Positions 11,808 to 25,000 of a stretch of 64,000 bases of DNA are shown in pieces (position 1 is the stretch's first letter; the number at the start of each line of letters is the position of its first letter). The translations under genes and the position numbers were made by a program. The notes beneath the pieces were generated by a model. That model did not search any database. It saw only the letters and a program-made list of their open reading frames with translations, and was not told the origin of the DNA. Source of the stretch: Rhea pennata (taxonomy: Eukaryota; Chordata; Aves; Rheiformes; Rheidae); the NCBI RefSeq assembly GCF_028389875.1, contig NC_084682.1, positions 7,698,001 through 7,762,000 on the forward strand. The letters are read 5' to 3'.

Positions 11808-12002
11808 CTGCCGGGTGCCCGCCGGCGGTGCCGGGAGACTCCAGGGTCTGCAGGAAGCTCTCCAGCGGGACATGGGCCAGCAGCTCCCCCACCGAGTCCC
11901 TGGCCCGGCCGTGGGGCGCAGCGATGACGGTGGCCGTGGTGGCGGCAGAGGCAGCGTTGTGAGTGCTGGGCATGGCACATCTGTCGGGCGGCCTGTGCAC
12001 AT
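11808..12002 (-). CDS. SH2B2: SH2B2 coding exon 5 (linker before SH2)
   Basis: 195 nt, acceptor CTTCCAG and donor GTACCT. It carries the APS-specific stretch HVPLESFLQTLESPG just N-terminal to the SH2 domain, after an Ala/Thr-rich part (residues 384-448). Confidence 0.94.
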
Positions 12003-12507
12003 CTGGAAGGGAATCCGCAGAGGGACGTGCTCACGTCACGTCACGGGCTGCCTGCACTGGGTTTCCTTCTGGGGGAAGCTGGGTGGCTGGGGCGGGCGAG
12101 ACCTCGGCGTGGCTGTGCCTTGGTTGGCCATGGGGACAAGGGTGGGCAGACGGAGCTCGACAGCTCGCCGGCGTACACAGACCCAAGCGCTTGGAGCTCC
12201 AAGCTCCATTTTCTACGCGAACCTGTGCAGATGTCTTCAGGAGCGGTGGGCCACCACCCCAGGGCAAGTGGCAGGTGCAGCCGCGGGCCGGGCTGGGAGC
12301 CCCCCCGGCTGGCTGCCAGGCCGGGGACGAGGAAGATGACGGGCAGAGGAAGACCCATCCCCAGGGCGCGCGGTACTTGACAGCGGGAGGGAGCCTGAAC
12401 CGTGGCGCCGAGAGGATCCGGCTCCCCAAACCGGAGCTGAGGGGCAGAGACACCCTCCCTCCCACAGGGACGTTTCCGGGCACCTTTGCTTTTCGGGGCA
12501 CCCTTAC

Positions 12508-12602
12508 CGTCAGCCAGAAACTCGCAGCTGCAGGAGGCCGCCCGGCCCGGCAGGCAGGCTGCCTGCGCGCAGGCGGCGAGCTCGATGTCGTCCCCGCTGT
12601 CC
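12508..12602 (-). CDS. SH2B2: SH2B2 coding exon 4 (linker)
   Basis: 95 nt, acceptor CTCCCAG and donor GTAAGG. It encodes the Cys-rich linker DSGDDIELAACAQ...AASCSCEFLAD (residues 352-383), alignable to the APS stretch ending SRVASCSCELL. Codon phase fits exons 3 and 5. Confidence 0.92.
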
Positions 12603-13886
12603 CTGGGAGGAGAGCACAGAGCCGAGGGTCGCGCGCCGCCGCCGCCGGCCGAGGGGGCCCCTCCGCTCGCGGCCGCTTGTTTCGACCGCCCGTCGCCATC
12701 GCGGTGAAATTCAGCTCCAGGGGCTCATCCGAGCCCGCAGATCGCGGCTCGGCTGCTGATCGCTTCCTCCCGGCGGAGCAAAAGCCCCCGCGGCACGGCA
12801 CGCGCGGCGGAGCCGAGCGGCGGCCTGCAAAGCTGAGGCAGCTGCCGCCGTGCCCTGAGGGCGGCTCGGAAAATTCCCATCCCAACGACAGGGCCGAGGA
12901 GCCCACGGCGGGAGCGCTAAACGCTCCCCCTCGGTGCAACGAGCGCCGAGGCCGGCGCCCGCCCCGCTGCCCGCGCGGGGAGGCACGCTTGCCTCGCGCC
13001 CCGTTTTTAGGCGGGCCGCCGCGGCAGGCTCGGTCCCTCTCGCTTAACGGCGGGCGCGTGTTTGCAGGCAGCCGAGGAAGCGGGCTGCGTTAGCAGCAAT
13101 GGCTCGCGAGGGAGCTGCTGAATAATTTAGTGACCAGTAAGTGAATCAGCCATTGGGAGTCATTCAACTGCAACCGTTGGGGAGGGAAAAAAAAAAAAAA
13201 AAGGGAGGAAGAAAACCAAAACAGACTGAGCTCTGCACAAAATCCGTTGGCAGGGCACTTAGAGGCTTCAGCTCGGAGTCCTTGGCAAAGGGCTCAAGCG
13301 CTGCACGCGGGAGCCGAATGAAAACGCGCTGTTGGCACCGCGTGCGTGTGCCGGTGTATTAAGCAGCTCGTTATTATTTGCTTTAGAGTTCATTATTATT
13401 TGCTTTACAGTCATGTCCGGAGGCTAAAGCGGGATTGTGTTGGGCGCTGAGCAAACACACGCGGATGAGAGGCTGCGAGAAGCAGAGCGAGGGGCGATAC
13501 CGGGCTCTGGCTGAAGACACCTGGGCGCCTTCGCCGCCGGCCCGGGGAGCGCGGCCAAGGCACCCTGCCCCTTCGGCCGCGCCGGCCCCAAAGCAGGCGC
13601 TCGCAGGAAAAGGGGTTTTCTGTGTTTGCTTGATTTTTTCAGCTTGCACACCTCACTTTCTGTCCCGTACGCAGAGGGATCCCTCGCCCTGCAGCCCCCC
13701 GGGCAGACCCGAGCACGGGGAGAGGGCAGCGACGGGTGCCGTCGCCCTCGGCCAGGATCGCGCCCCGCGGAGCCGGCGGGGCTGCAGGGGGGGAAATGCA
13801 ATCTGTGCTCGGCACCCTCGTGCCGCGGGAGGTCCGGGCGCGGCGAGCGCCGGCCCTGCCAAGCGGCTCCCTCCCGCCGGCCTTAC

Positions 13887-13978
13887 CCGGGGTCGATGCA
13901 GTCTTGGATGTCCGCCACCCAGGAGTGCTTCTGGAGGGAGTCGATGGTCTCCAGGATATACTCCGCGCCGTTCTCCAC
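13887..13978 (-). CDS. SH2B2: SH2B2 coding exon 3 (end of PH domain)
   Basis: 92 nt, acceptor CCTCCAG and donor GTAAGG. It encodes VENGAEYILETIDSLQKHSW then VADIQDCIDP plus two bases (residues 322-351). This is the C-terminal PH helix with its conserved Trp. Confidence 0.97.
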
Positions 13979-15870
13979 CTGGAGGCAAGGCGGGATAGCG
14001 CCGTTGGCCAGGTAGGAAAATAAACGCACGCTCCCATGCCGGCGAGCAGACTCCGAGGGGGACGCAGCACAGGGAGGCATCGCCCGGCACGGGACTGAAG
14101 TTGGGGCCGGAGGAGAAACTCTCCTATTTTGCCAGCATCCGCAGCCGAACCTGGGCGGAAAGGCCTGGCGGGGAGCCCGCAGCCCAGGCGCCCCGCGCCG
14201 CGGCCCAGCCCTGCCCGCGCGGCCGGGGGTCCCGAGAACCTCCCCGAGAGCCGGCGCTGCCCGGGCAGCAGCTCGGGAGCCTGCTGCCTCTCTCAGGGCA
14301 CCGAAATCCCCCCAGACCCCTGAATCCAGGAGTCAAAACCCTCTCCTCTAGGTGCTTTTATTTATTTATTTTTTTTTTTTTTTTTTGCCTGCTGGTCCAG
14401 GAGGCTTCTGATTTCCCAGCATTTCTCTGCAACAGGGTGGGAGAGAAACCCACTCAAACAGGAAAAAAAAAATAAACAAAGGAGAAGGCAAAGGAGCCGG
14501 GAGCCGCCCGTAACCGCAAGGCCGAAGGAGCCGAGCCTTGCTGGGGACAGGGAGCAGCCAGAAGCACAGGTTTCCACAACCTGGCAGTAGGGCACGGACA
14601 CGGAAACCGGGGCAGAGGGACTCCGAAATCGCCCCGTGCAAAGTTCAGTGCCGGCTTTCCCCGCTCCGTCCCTCCCAAGCGCGTTATACAATCCATTACC
14701 TAACCGGCCAGGCAGCCCCGACTCCGGAAGGGTATCGCGTTGCCAGCTGAGACAACCTTCTAGCAAATTTAATTAATCATGTACAACTGAATCATTGCCC
14801 TGAAAATAAACAGGGCGCGCAGGGAGCCGAGCCCAGGGCCGCGGCGGCGCGAGCCTGCCCCAGGCGGGGTGGCAGGATCCCTCCGCCCGCCGTATCTAAC
14901 GGGGCGAAGCGGCGTCTCGGGCTCTCCGAGCAGGAAGCACGGCGCTGGCTTGGGAGAGCGGGCTGCCCGCTCGCCCGGCCAGCAAAGGAGGAATGCAAAA
15001 GACCAGGGTCCCGGGGAAAAAGGGCCGGTGCAGAAAGTCAGACACAACTAACACGGGACGGGAAGAATGACACGAAAGCCTTTGGTGTGCGTGTTTGCAA
15101 GGGGAAGGGCAAAGGACTGGCGGGTCAGCAGGAACGGGGGAGCAGGTGACGCACAGGCAGCCCGTGTGTTTAATGCCTTTTTTTTGCCCTGTGCCTCGCT
15201 AAAAGGATCAATCGCAATCAATTAACCCTGCGCCGGGGGTAAGCGCTGCGGCCAAAGCGAGGAGGCGCAGGTTAGAGGGCACCTCCTAAATCAGGCTTTT
15301 TCACATGCTGCGGCTCGATGCATTCGCCCCCGGGGTATTTAAGGGAACGGCCGAAGCGATCCCGGCGACGCTTCCGGCACGGTCGGACGCGCCTCGATAG
15401 GGAAACCCAGCGCGGAGGAAACTCTCGCAGGGGGATCAAAAGACCCGATCGCCCGGAGCGGAGGAGCCGCGTTCCAGGAGCGGAGATCGACGGCGAGCTC
15501 GCGGCATCGGGGACTCTGCCTCGCACGTGCTCCTTTTCATTAATGATTAGCACAAAAGCGAAGAGAGGACGACTAATAAAGCCGCGGACGGCGAATAATA
15601 AATTCGCCAGGGTGCCAGCGGGTCGGAGGACGAGGCGAGAATTCAAACGAACCCGTCGGCTCCCACGCGGAGGCGGGAGAGGAGGCGCTGGGGCGTCCAA
15701 GGGGCCCGGCCAAAGACAGCTCCCGCGCCGGCAGAGCGCCTTCAGCTAATTAATCTCATTAGGCAGAAAGGGCTTTCTCAGGGGGTCGCGAGCTGCAGCG
15801 CGAGAGATTTTTGCTCTCGGCTTTCTCTGGTCTGCTCGGCGCGGCGCCCGGCGCAAAGCCCTGCCTTTAC
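13979..15870 (-). other. SH2B2: SH2B2 intron 2 with TAAT-rich CpG block
   Basis: Contains a poly-T run (about 14364-14386), AT-rich islands, and a 15140-15765 block mixing CpG-rich DNA with several TAAT/ATTA homeodomain-type motifs (15538-15550, 15746-15762). No coding sequence was recognised. Confidence 0.8.
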
Positions 15871-15972
15871 CTTCAGCACGAAGGTGTTGTCCTTGTCGGG
15901 CATCTCCAAGGGCATGGTCGTCCGGACCTCGATGATCGCCGACAGCGGGACGCTCACCTTTGGTTTGGAAGC
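15871..15972 (-). CDS. SH2B2: SH2B2 coding exon 2 (PH domain)
   Basis: 102 nt between a TTTTCCAG acceptor and a GTAAAG donor, phase 0 at both ends. It encodes residues 288-321, [20 protein letters not shown] then [14 protein letters not shown], nearly identical to the middle of the APS PH domain. Confidence 0.97.
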
Positions 15973-18170
15973 CTGGAAAAAATGAACACGAACTGATAAG
16001 GAAAATAAAATAAAATAAAATATAAAAGCGTGCGACCGCATCGAACTCTTCCTCTCTTGGCCAAGACGCGCCTGGCGGGAGAACACCGCTGCCCGGCCGG
16101 GGCAGCCTCACCTGTGCGGGGAGTTTGATTTGTATTAAACTGAAGGAGAGCGAGCGTCCCGCGGGGGCCGGCGGCTCGAGCCCCGGCCCCCCCAGCGCAG
16201 CCCGGGCGCCTGCCCGCGAGCTGCCGGGGCTGCAGGTTGCCAAAGGTTCAGTTCCCGTTTTGGGGAAAACCCAAGACGACTAGCAGGGGCATGATTATAA
16301 CAAAAGAGGAGACTATTTTCACAAAAGTTATCCTAAAGTCATTTTGCAATTGATTTTTTTTTCCCAAGATGCAAATCAAAATGCATAAAAACCCAACCCT
16401 ACGAGCAACCCGTTAAACGCTCCAAGAGCAGCTACTGCTCCTTTCTAAGCCGAGCTCCTCGGCCCCGGCTCGGAGCCCCGCTCCCACGCACAGCCCGCGC
16501 GCCCGGGGAACAGCGCGGCGCAGCGGAAAGGCTCGGAGCCGGCGAACGGAAACGAGCTCTTCCCCTCGTCTGATGACACCCGCCACGGTCTCGCCCTGAT
16601 GGATTTTGCGTGTGTCCTGCCGCGGCCGGGGGTCGTTTCCTTCCAGCTCGGTTTCACGCGCGTCCCCAGGGAGAGGCAGGTTCCTCGGCTGAGGAGGACG
16701 CCGGAGCCAGCTACCAGGGACGTACGTCACGCGTGCCGGCTCAGAGCCTCTCTGTGCGAGAGGTGCGCTCGAGTTAAACCCAAAATTTATAGTCCAAGAG
16801 CGAGAAGAGAAGATCAAGTGGGGAAAAGAGGGCATGGACTAAAAGCGCCGAGGTTCATTTTCGTCTCGTTACAGCAGAAAGCACTTTAAAACAAGAACTA
16901 TTAAAACATGAACTATCCCGCTGCCCTGCGTGCAATGTATGACACCATCTCTCTACGAAACGCCCGCCGAGACCGACGGAGAAACCTGCCCGGCCCTGAG
17001 GCCGCCCTGCGGAGGGGCTCGCACCAGCCCGCCTTCGCTGCCGGAGGCGGGAATACGAGTGGGAAAATCCTGGAGAGAAGTAAACGAGTTTTTTTTTCTT
17101 CCCAAGTATTTAAATAACCTGAGATTTCATTACCAACACATACAGCTAGTAAAACCCCAGGGAACCGCTTAATATTTGCACAGCGCTCTGCAAAGCTGAG
17201 ACCGCGGCGTGGGCACGGGTCCGGGTCGCGCGGGGCGCCACGAGCATCCCCGCGTTCACCCCACGGGGCGAGACGCTCTCGCCGCGGGAACGGGAGCTTC
17301 GGGAGACTGAAGGCGAATCCCCCGACACATAACCCACGCTGCTCGGGCGAAGCATCGCGCCGCTCGGCCCTCGCCCCGGGAGGCAAGGGGACAGCATTCC
17401 CCGGCGTCCTCGGGAAAGCGGGTGGCTGCGAGGCGTCGGAGCGATGGGAGGAGCGCGCAGGAAACGCCGGGTTTGCTGCTTTCACCGAGACGCCAGCAGC
17501 AGGAAGGATGCAGGCACGGGAAAGCGGTACCGTGGATGATGACAACCATACAATGGTGACGACAATAATAATAATAATAATAACAGCAATAACGGGTGCT
17601 CCTCCGCGGAGGAGGGTAAGCAGCCGAGGCTGCCTGGGGGGCGAGCTGCAAAACCAGCACGTGGCCGCGGCGCTCAGCCGAGCATCGCCGGCATGGCACA
17701 GCGCGGCACGGCACGGCCCTGGCGCCTTTGGGCTCCGCTACCGGAGTCCTGCCGGCGGGGCGCCTTGCGGCTGCCCAGTTCTCCAAAAGGGTTACTTCGA
17801 AACGAAAAAAATAAGCTTTCGGAAAGCGGACTGGTGACCTGCAGAGATTGAAAACACGAAGGACGTTTCAAAGCCGGGCGGGAGCGGCGGCCTCGGCCCT
17901 CGCGGGTGCCGTGCCGGGGCCAAGCCCGGCGGCGCGCGGGAGCGCTCGGGGGAACGAAGAGCCCGCAGGCGAGCAGACGGCAGCCGCTGGGGCTTTTCCC
18001 GACGGAGCCGCTCCGAAGGCGCCGTCCCCACCGTCCGCAGAGCAGAGCTGGAGTTCATCCCAGCTCAGCAGCAGAAACGAGCAAACGAAGAAAACTAAAG
18101 AAACTGCGAGGCCACGGAGCGTGACGGCTACGGATGCAGGAGCCGCGTCCCCGCCGAGCCCGAGACTTAC
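15973..18170 (-). other. SH2B2: SH2B2 intron 1 (between first and second coding exons)
   Basis: Mixed composition. It contains an (AAT)n microsatellite at about 17563-17584 and a short GCACG repeat near 17700-17716. No exon was seen. Confidence 0.85.
17563..17584. repeat. (AAT)n microsatellite
   Basis: About seven AAT triplets in SH2B2 intron 1. Confidence 0.9.
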
Positions 18171-19031
18171 CTTCGGGGGGACGTAAAACTCCAGCAGGAA
18201 CCTCTCCCCTTCCACCTTCACTGCCTTCCTGAGCAGCAGGCGGCACTTCTGCCACTGCGAGCTCCCCACACAGTTCGTGTCGTCGGCCACCATGTAGCGG
18301 AGGGTCCCCTCTCTCTGGATGTCCACCAGCTCCACCTTGGAGGACTGCGCCTTGGAAAGCCGCAGCTTGTGGGTCCATTTCTCCCGGGGGTCGCCGTGCT
18401 CCTTGCTCCCCGCCGGCCACGGCTCCCTCTCGGCCCTCCTGCCGCCCTGCGTGGCCTCGGTGCCCGGCTCCGGAGAGGACTTCCGATGCCACATCTCCTT
18501 GACGCCGTCCACCACGCACAAGCTCATGTTCCTCAGTGAGAAGCCCTTCTTGAACTTGGGCTTGGAGGTGGCGTGGACGGACACGTCCTCCGAGCTGCGG
18601 GACTGGCCGTAGGAGGACACCTTGCGCGCCTGCGCCTGCTGCGACGGGCTCAGGTACCTGTGGGCACCCAAGGGGTGGTCCATGCTGTCCAGCGACTCCG
18701 TGGAGGTCTCCTCCTTCCGCTGGGTGACGTCTCGCCCGTAGGGCACGTGGCAGTTCTGCAGCCCCACGAAGGGCACGATGTTGTACTTGGTGGGCGAGTC
18801 GGACATGAACACCCGGCTGACCTCCAGGCTGAAGATGTCCAAGAAGTTGGCCGCAAAGTGGTGGGAGAACGAGGCCTCGGCGCCGGGGGTGTCGTAGTGG
18901 GGGTTTTCCTTCAGGAACTGGCAGAACTTCTGGGCGAAGTCGACGGCGGCCGCCTGGGCGTGCAGCTCGCAGAACTCGCGCCAGTCGGGGAGCGGCGAGG
19001 AGGGCTCCTGGCAGAGGGCATCGCCGTTCAT
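18171..19031 (-). CDS. SH2B2: SH2B2 first coding exon: dimerisation domain and start of PH domain
   Basis: The ATG at 19031-19029 opens 287 codons ending at PPK and a GTAAGT donor. The exon itself begins at about 19058 after a GCCTCCGCAG acceptor, so a short 5'UTR precedes the ATG. The sequence starts [20 protein letters not shown]. The dimerisation domain shows regularly spaced Phe residues ([20 protein letters not shown]). [20 protein letters not shown] precedes the PH region. A longer in-frame extension upstream of this Met is not used because an acceptor lies in between and the SH2B2 family begins at MNG. Confidence 0.96.
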
Positions 19032-19058
19032 GACTGCCCCATTCCACCTGCCGGCGGG

Positions 19059-22000
19059 CTGCGGAGGCAAACCGGAGACGGGGTTAGCGCCGGCGGCCAC
19101 CCTGCCCGCCCGCCCGCCCGCCCGCCGCGTGGCTCCCGCTCCCCGCCGCGGCTTCGGCTTTTCCTGCAAATGGGAAACACGGTTACGTGCTACGGTTTTC
19201 TTCCCGCGCTGCCTAAACCCTCTGGGCCGGGGGGTCCCCTCGGACGAGCCGGGGTGGGGGGCAGCGCTCGCTCCAAAATACCAGCCCCGACCGCAGGCAG
19301 CAGCCTGGGGGGCACCTCCCGGCGCAGGGTTCCCCTTTGGGCGCCCGCCCCGGCGCCGCGGGGGAGGCTCCGGCAGCGCTTCTGCTTTTGCCGGGAGCAT
19401 CCTCCTCCGGGGATGCGGCGGGGGGGGAAGGGGCCCCCGCTGCGGCGCCCGCGGCAGGCGGCCAGAGGGAAGTGGGATTTCGCGGGGCTAGATCGGGAGC
19501 TGCCTTGCCCCCGCGCCCGAGGCCGCCGCGGGCTCCTTCCGCCCCCTCCGACGCCGCGCCTGCGGAAGGAGGGGTGAAACCTGCCTTCCTCGCTGGGAGG
19601 ACTAGCAAAAACACCCCCCTGCCCCCCTCCCCAGGCCCTCGCGGTGGGCGAAGACGAGGACAGGCAGCGCCGCGGGACGAACCCTCCTCCACCAGCCTCG
19701 CAGCGGCTCCTTCCCCACGGCCGGGCTGGTTCCCCCATTTATCTCGCCGAAACCCCTGTGCTCCCCCAGACGCAGGCACAGGGGCACCAGAGGCTGCAGC
19801 AGCCCCAAAGCGGGTTCCTCCCCGCGGCGTCCTCCCTTCGGACCCGCGGAGAAGCGAGTTACTCGCTGGCCCGGCTCAGCCTCAGAGCCCGCTGGCGGGA
19901 GGCAGCGTGGCCCCGCACGGAGGCGGCTCCCGTCTCCCCTCGCTCCTGCACCTCCACCGGCACGTCCGGCCCCGGAGGCTGCGCGCCCCGCGGAGAGCCG
20001 GAGCAAGGAAACGCGGCGGGAAGGTGTTTTTGTGTAGTTCCACTTCTTCCGCTGGACAACTCGGCCCTGGCAGCAGCCGTAAGTTGTTCGTTTTATGATT
20101 ACGACCATGCAAAGCATTATTGATTCCTCGTAAAGCCACGAAGGACTCCCAGCCTGGAGGAGCCAAGGGGGATTCGCCTGCGGGACTCACACTGCTCACC
20201 TTCTGCCTCGGTGGCGTGGCAGCATTTTTTATTAATTTATTTGTTTTTATGGTCCCCGCTTGCGTGCAGACCCTGCAGCCCCCTTAGGACCAGAAGGGAG
20301 GTGGGTTTGAGGGAAAGGGACGGTTTCCCTTCGTCCCTGCTCAGCGCTCCTCTCCAAAACCCAGGTGTGGGTCATGCCATTTCTCAATCTGTATTTTAGG
20401 GTTTTTTGGCTGTTGGTGTTTCCCTTTGGAAGGGCTGCCTTAGAAGTGATGCAGCTCTTACTTGTTTGGCTAGCAAAGAGCAGTGGGCAGACCAACAGCG
20501 ACTCAAGGAGATGCTCCAACTCTGCTGGATCTCTGCTTCGGCGCCTCTTCTCGTGGCCCAGCTCCGGGCAGACGCACGCGAGCATCTCCAGCTTCCTTCC
20601 TCACCCTGCAGTTTCCAAACCTCTGCCCTGTTCTGAGCGACCAGGCACCTCCTGGGTCTCCTCTCTTCAGCCAGAGACTTGACTTGCGCCATGGTTTTAG
20701 CTCTTCTTTGCAGCATTAAGGCAGGAGGCAGCAGCGAGGGGAGGCACCAACCCGGCGTGGTGACAGCTTTGTCACAGGCAGGGATGGTGATGGGGCAGCC
20801 AGGCTAACTGGACACATGGACAGTTCCCCTGATCTTGATGTTTTCTGCTCACAGAGAAGCTCCTTTGCTTGGGAAAGTTGACTATTGCTACTGATAAGTC
20901 ATTGCAGCAGCTTGCACGACCAGTAATTAACCACCAGTCGGGGACCTGCACAACACCTGGGATGGGGCAGACATCGCGGACAGCATGAACCTTCTCCTCC
21001 ACCTCCAGCCCCCAAACAGCCCGGTCTCCAAATCCATAGAGCATCAGGAGCAACCTAGGGAGAAAACCAACACCTTGGAAGTGGCTTGGGCTCCAACAGA
21101 GCAACCAAAATTACCTAACTGGATGGGCCCAATTTCTCCTTTTTCTTCGAGGCAATAAAAGCACTTGAGGATAAAGAGAAACCTCGAGTTGTTTGCGAGA
21201 GCCAGACCTGGGGGCACATAGGTTCTTCCCATCTTCAAGATCAGCCACTGCCAAATTTGGCTGGAAACGGGCCACGGGTTCAAAAGCCGCGTTTACGGGA
21301 GGGGTCCCCAGCGCAGCGGGACGGCGGCGGCCGGCCGCGAGGGCAGCGCTGCGGGGCCCTGCGCTGCCTTCGCCAGCACGGGGCTGCGTTTCCCTTCCTC
21401 CTCCTCGCCCGCGAGCCCTCTCCTGCAGCAGCTCGCTCACGCCGGCGCGGCACCGCGCAGCCCCTCTGCCCACGGGCCGAGCGCTGGCAGAGGTCCTGCC
21501 AGCTTCGCATGGGGACGTCGGAGGGGGGCCCCGAACCGCTCTCAAAACGACTTCTTGCGCCGTGGACGGCTGCTGCCAGCAGAGTGGTGGAGGTCGGGGT
21601 GGAAACAGGCAGCAGATCTAGGCTGCTTTTCCCCCCAAAACAAGGGGGATTTGCTTCCAGCCCGGCTTGCCGGAGGGCGCAGCACGCTCCCAGGCTCCTC
21701 GCGAAGGAGGCTGGACCCCTTCGCAGGTGCTGCCTGCCAGCTCAGCCGCCGGCGCAGGAGCTCTGCCCCGTGTTACGTGGAAGTGGAGACAGAACAAGCT
21801 CAAAAACCGCTTCCAGGCTTAAATAAAAATAATTAAAAAAAAAAGTGATTAAAAAGAAGAGGAGGGCTCTTCCCAGAGGAAGCTGTGTGGCCACATAAAG
21901 TGGAAATTGAGATACCAGACCGGTGTGGACTTCTGCTGCTGAGCTCCTAAGCCACGTGCAAGTTAGTGCCCAGCCATCTCTCGGAGCAGAGCAGGGCCCT

Positions 22001-25000
22001 ACTGCTGCTGGCACTTGGGAAAGCAATTCTGGATTTTAGAAAAGGAAAAAAAAAATGTCTGGGGCTCAGCCAAGTGGAAACCCTGGGTGCAAGAGGAGGT
22101 GGGAGGCAGCTGCTGGCAGCGCGGCTGCGACGAGCTCTGCTGATAAGCTGCGATGATGGATCCTGCGCACCGGGGACGCGTGGCAGCGCGGGCGAGGAGC
22201 AGCGAGACCTGAAAGTCGAAGTAAGCTCCTGACCTCACGACGAAATGAAATTCAAACCGTCAGCAGAAGCGCAAGAGAGCGCAGGGAGGGGATTTCTCCG
22301 GTCAAGCAGGCGCCAGGAGCACATACCGCGGGGCTGATCCAAGCCCAGCGGCGCCCCGGCGCTTGGAGCGCGCGGCGGGCGCGAGGACGCCCGGGCGGCT
22401 GCCGCCCCCCGAGGAGCGGCTGAGCTCAGGCGCCTCCCGCGTGCCCGGCGAGGGGAGATCCCCGAGTCGCGAGCCGGCCCGCGAGCAACGCGACACCCCG
22501 GCAGCCGCCGGCACTCGGCCGCCCCGCCGCCCGTGCGAAGCATGGGCTGAATTTGGGAAGGGAAAGCTGCAGGGGAAAAACGCCATCTGCACGTGCTCGC
22601 TACGAGTTCCTCCAGACACACTTCCCGTCCCCACCGCAGGGCTGGGACGGGAGAAGTTTACTGCTCTAAAAACGCTTTAGAGATCTTAAAAATCAGACAG
22701 AAGTGGAAACAGTCTTTCCTCCCCTCCTTTACCATCCATCCCCCTGAAATACTAATTGAACAGCAGCTTGGCCTCAAATTCACTGGTCAAACCACCTGCC
22801 TTGAACAAGTCTCCCATCAGATGCGTGCTCGGACTCGCTGCCCAGATGGGCCCTCTCGTCATCCGGAGCCTGGAAAACATCTGTCCGGAGCGAAAAGGCT
22901 TCTTGGGCGCGTATCCGCTGCCCGAGCGGCGATTCCTCCAGCCGCGGCGCTGGCAGGAGCGGCTTTCGGAGCAAACGCCTCCAAACCACCACCAACATCC
23001 CCCAACAAGAGAAGAACCAGCTATTCCTGGGGGGGGGGGGGGGGGGGGAAAGAGGTTTTGGTAAAGGAGGCAAGAGACCTTCTTTTCCCTCTGCCAGCTG
23101 CCTCCACTCAGTGCTTCCAGCGTTTCTGCCCGCGGTCCGGCGGGTCCTGGCGCACACGCGTTATACATTAACCACGGGGAAGAAAAGAGAGACCTTGCTG
23201 CCGTCCAGCTGTGCCCACGGGGTGGGAAAAACGCTGATCCCGCCCGCGTGCCCGAAAGCCGGAACGCGGCGGGCACAGGGAAAAGCCCCACGATGTAAAA
23301 CCGGCTGCAGCGGCACCGGGGGACCCCGGCCTGGGTGACCAGGGATGAAGGCTATGGTGGGCTTCAGAGCCTCGGCCACAGCCAGGGACTTTCCTCTTCA
23401 TTTGGGGAAAGGCAGGGAAGAAAAAAAAAAAAAAAAAAACCCACCACACACCGCTCAGTTCCAAGACTGCTTTTCAGTTATGGAAATTCAACTTGGGAAG
23501 TTCAATTCTACCCAGCACAGTACCCAAGACTTCGACAGTCGCTGCTAATTGCTTAAGTGGCGTATTAAGGAAAACACCTTGTAAAAATTCCAGCAGGCTT
23601 CAAAAAACCCTCCTCAAACAGACGACGCCAAGAACTCCCGGTTACCACTGCAGTGCCTGGCCAAGGATTTGGCCTCAAGAGCCGCGTTCGCGTTTGCTGT
23701 TGCGGGGAGCTCCCCGGTGCGCGGAGCTCCGGGCGCCGCGGCAGCCCCCGCCGGCGAGCGCCTACAGCAGCGGGTCCGCGGCTGGGACGGCTGCAGCCCG
23801 CGAGCCCCGCGCCCGGAGCGGAACAGCACCTCGGTCCCCAGCACCTGCCTTTGCTTCTTAATCCACAGCCAGAGCTGGTGAGTCTCCTGAAAAAAATCAG
23901 GCAGCAAAAGGGAGACCTGCGGGCACAAGGGCTTGTCGCTAGACTCGCCTTTTAACTTCCTACTTCTGCAGCCCGTGCTTGGGAGCCGCCGCGGAAGAGG
24001 CCGGAGCCCTCTGGAAACACGAGCCCGCTGCAAGGCCAGGCTGGCCCAGGACCCCGCACCAGCGGCACGGGGTGCTCCCAGGGCAAGCCGGTGCTCCGAG
24101 TGTTTGTTTTCCCCTTAGCAAAAATAAGGTCTGGGATGCAGGCTTCTCCCCATTAGCAATACCCCCTCATCCCCCCTTCTGCCCATGGAGGCAGCTGGGA
24201 TTCCAATCTGTCGTTCCTGGGAGCGAACACCATGCCCCAGCGCCGCCAGGCCCTCCGAGCCAGCCCTGCCGCGCTGCGCTCCGGGCTTGTACCGGAAAGC
24301 AAAGCCCCGAGCCAGGCACAAGGTCTCCGAGGCTGCCACAGCACCAAGCCCAGCCCTTCTCCCATGGGCTCCCTGTCCCAGGGTGGGAGCTGTGGGCACG
24401 CACAGCATGTGCAGGGAAGGGGAACGATGCAGTGCTCAGTCCCACGGTGGCCAGTGCCGCCCAGCTCCTGCCACCCCAACGGGTCCTCCAGTCAGGCATT
24501 GCTGGCACTTTTCTTTGGGAAGCAGGACTTGCCATGCTGTCCCACTGAGCCCTCTGAGAACACACCCCAGTGAACATGCCCCCTCAACCACTAGGATGTG
24601 CCTGCATCCCCCAGGAGCTTCCCCACGAGCACGTCGCAACGACGGCAAAAGGGGCACAGACCAAAGCTGCACCCCGGGGAGCATGCAGGGGCACAGGTAG
24701 AACAGAGCAGAAGCTAAGCTCCTGCCTGAACTCAACTCGCATCAGGGCCTTGAAAGTCCAGCCCAATGTCAGGCTGGGGCTCCTGTGACCATCCAGCCCA
24801 CGGAGCAATGAAAGAAGCCTCCTGCATGCAAGCAGGACCAAGAGCAACAGTGTAAACAGGAGGAAAGTGCCAGCTGCAATGGTCTTTGGGACTGAGAAGA
24901 CCAGCAAAGCTGGCATCATCTCCCAAGACACCCCAGACAGAGCCCAGTTCAGCAACCACAGCAGATATGCAGCCATCACCAGTTTTCTCAGCCTGACCAA

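Larger units (their letters stand above)
11560..13886 (-). other. SH2B2: SH2B2 introns 5, 4 and 3 (11560-11807, 12003-12507, 12603-13886)
   Basis: CpG-rich intronic sequence. A short poly-A run lies at about 13190-13202. No further exon or recognisable repeat was found. Confidence 0.85.

Noticed and set aside
19337-20098. 253-codon plus-strand open frame upstream of the SH2B2 coding start
   Set aside because: CpG-rich, Pro/Ala/Arg-biased, overlaps other open frames, no family signature.
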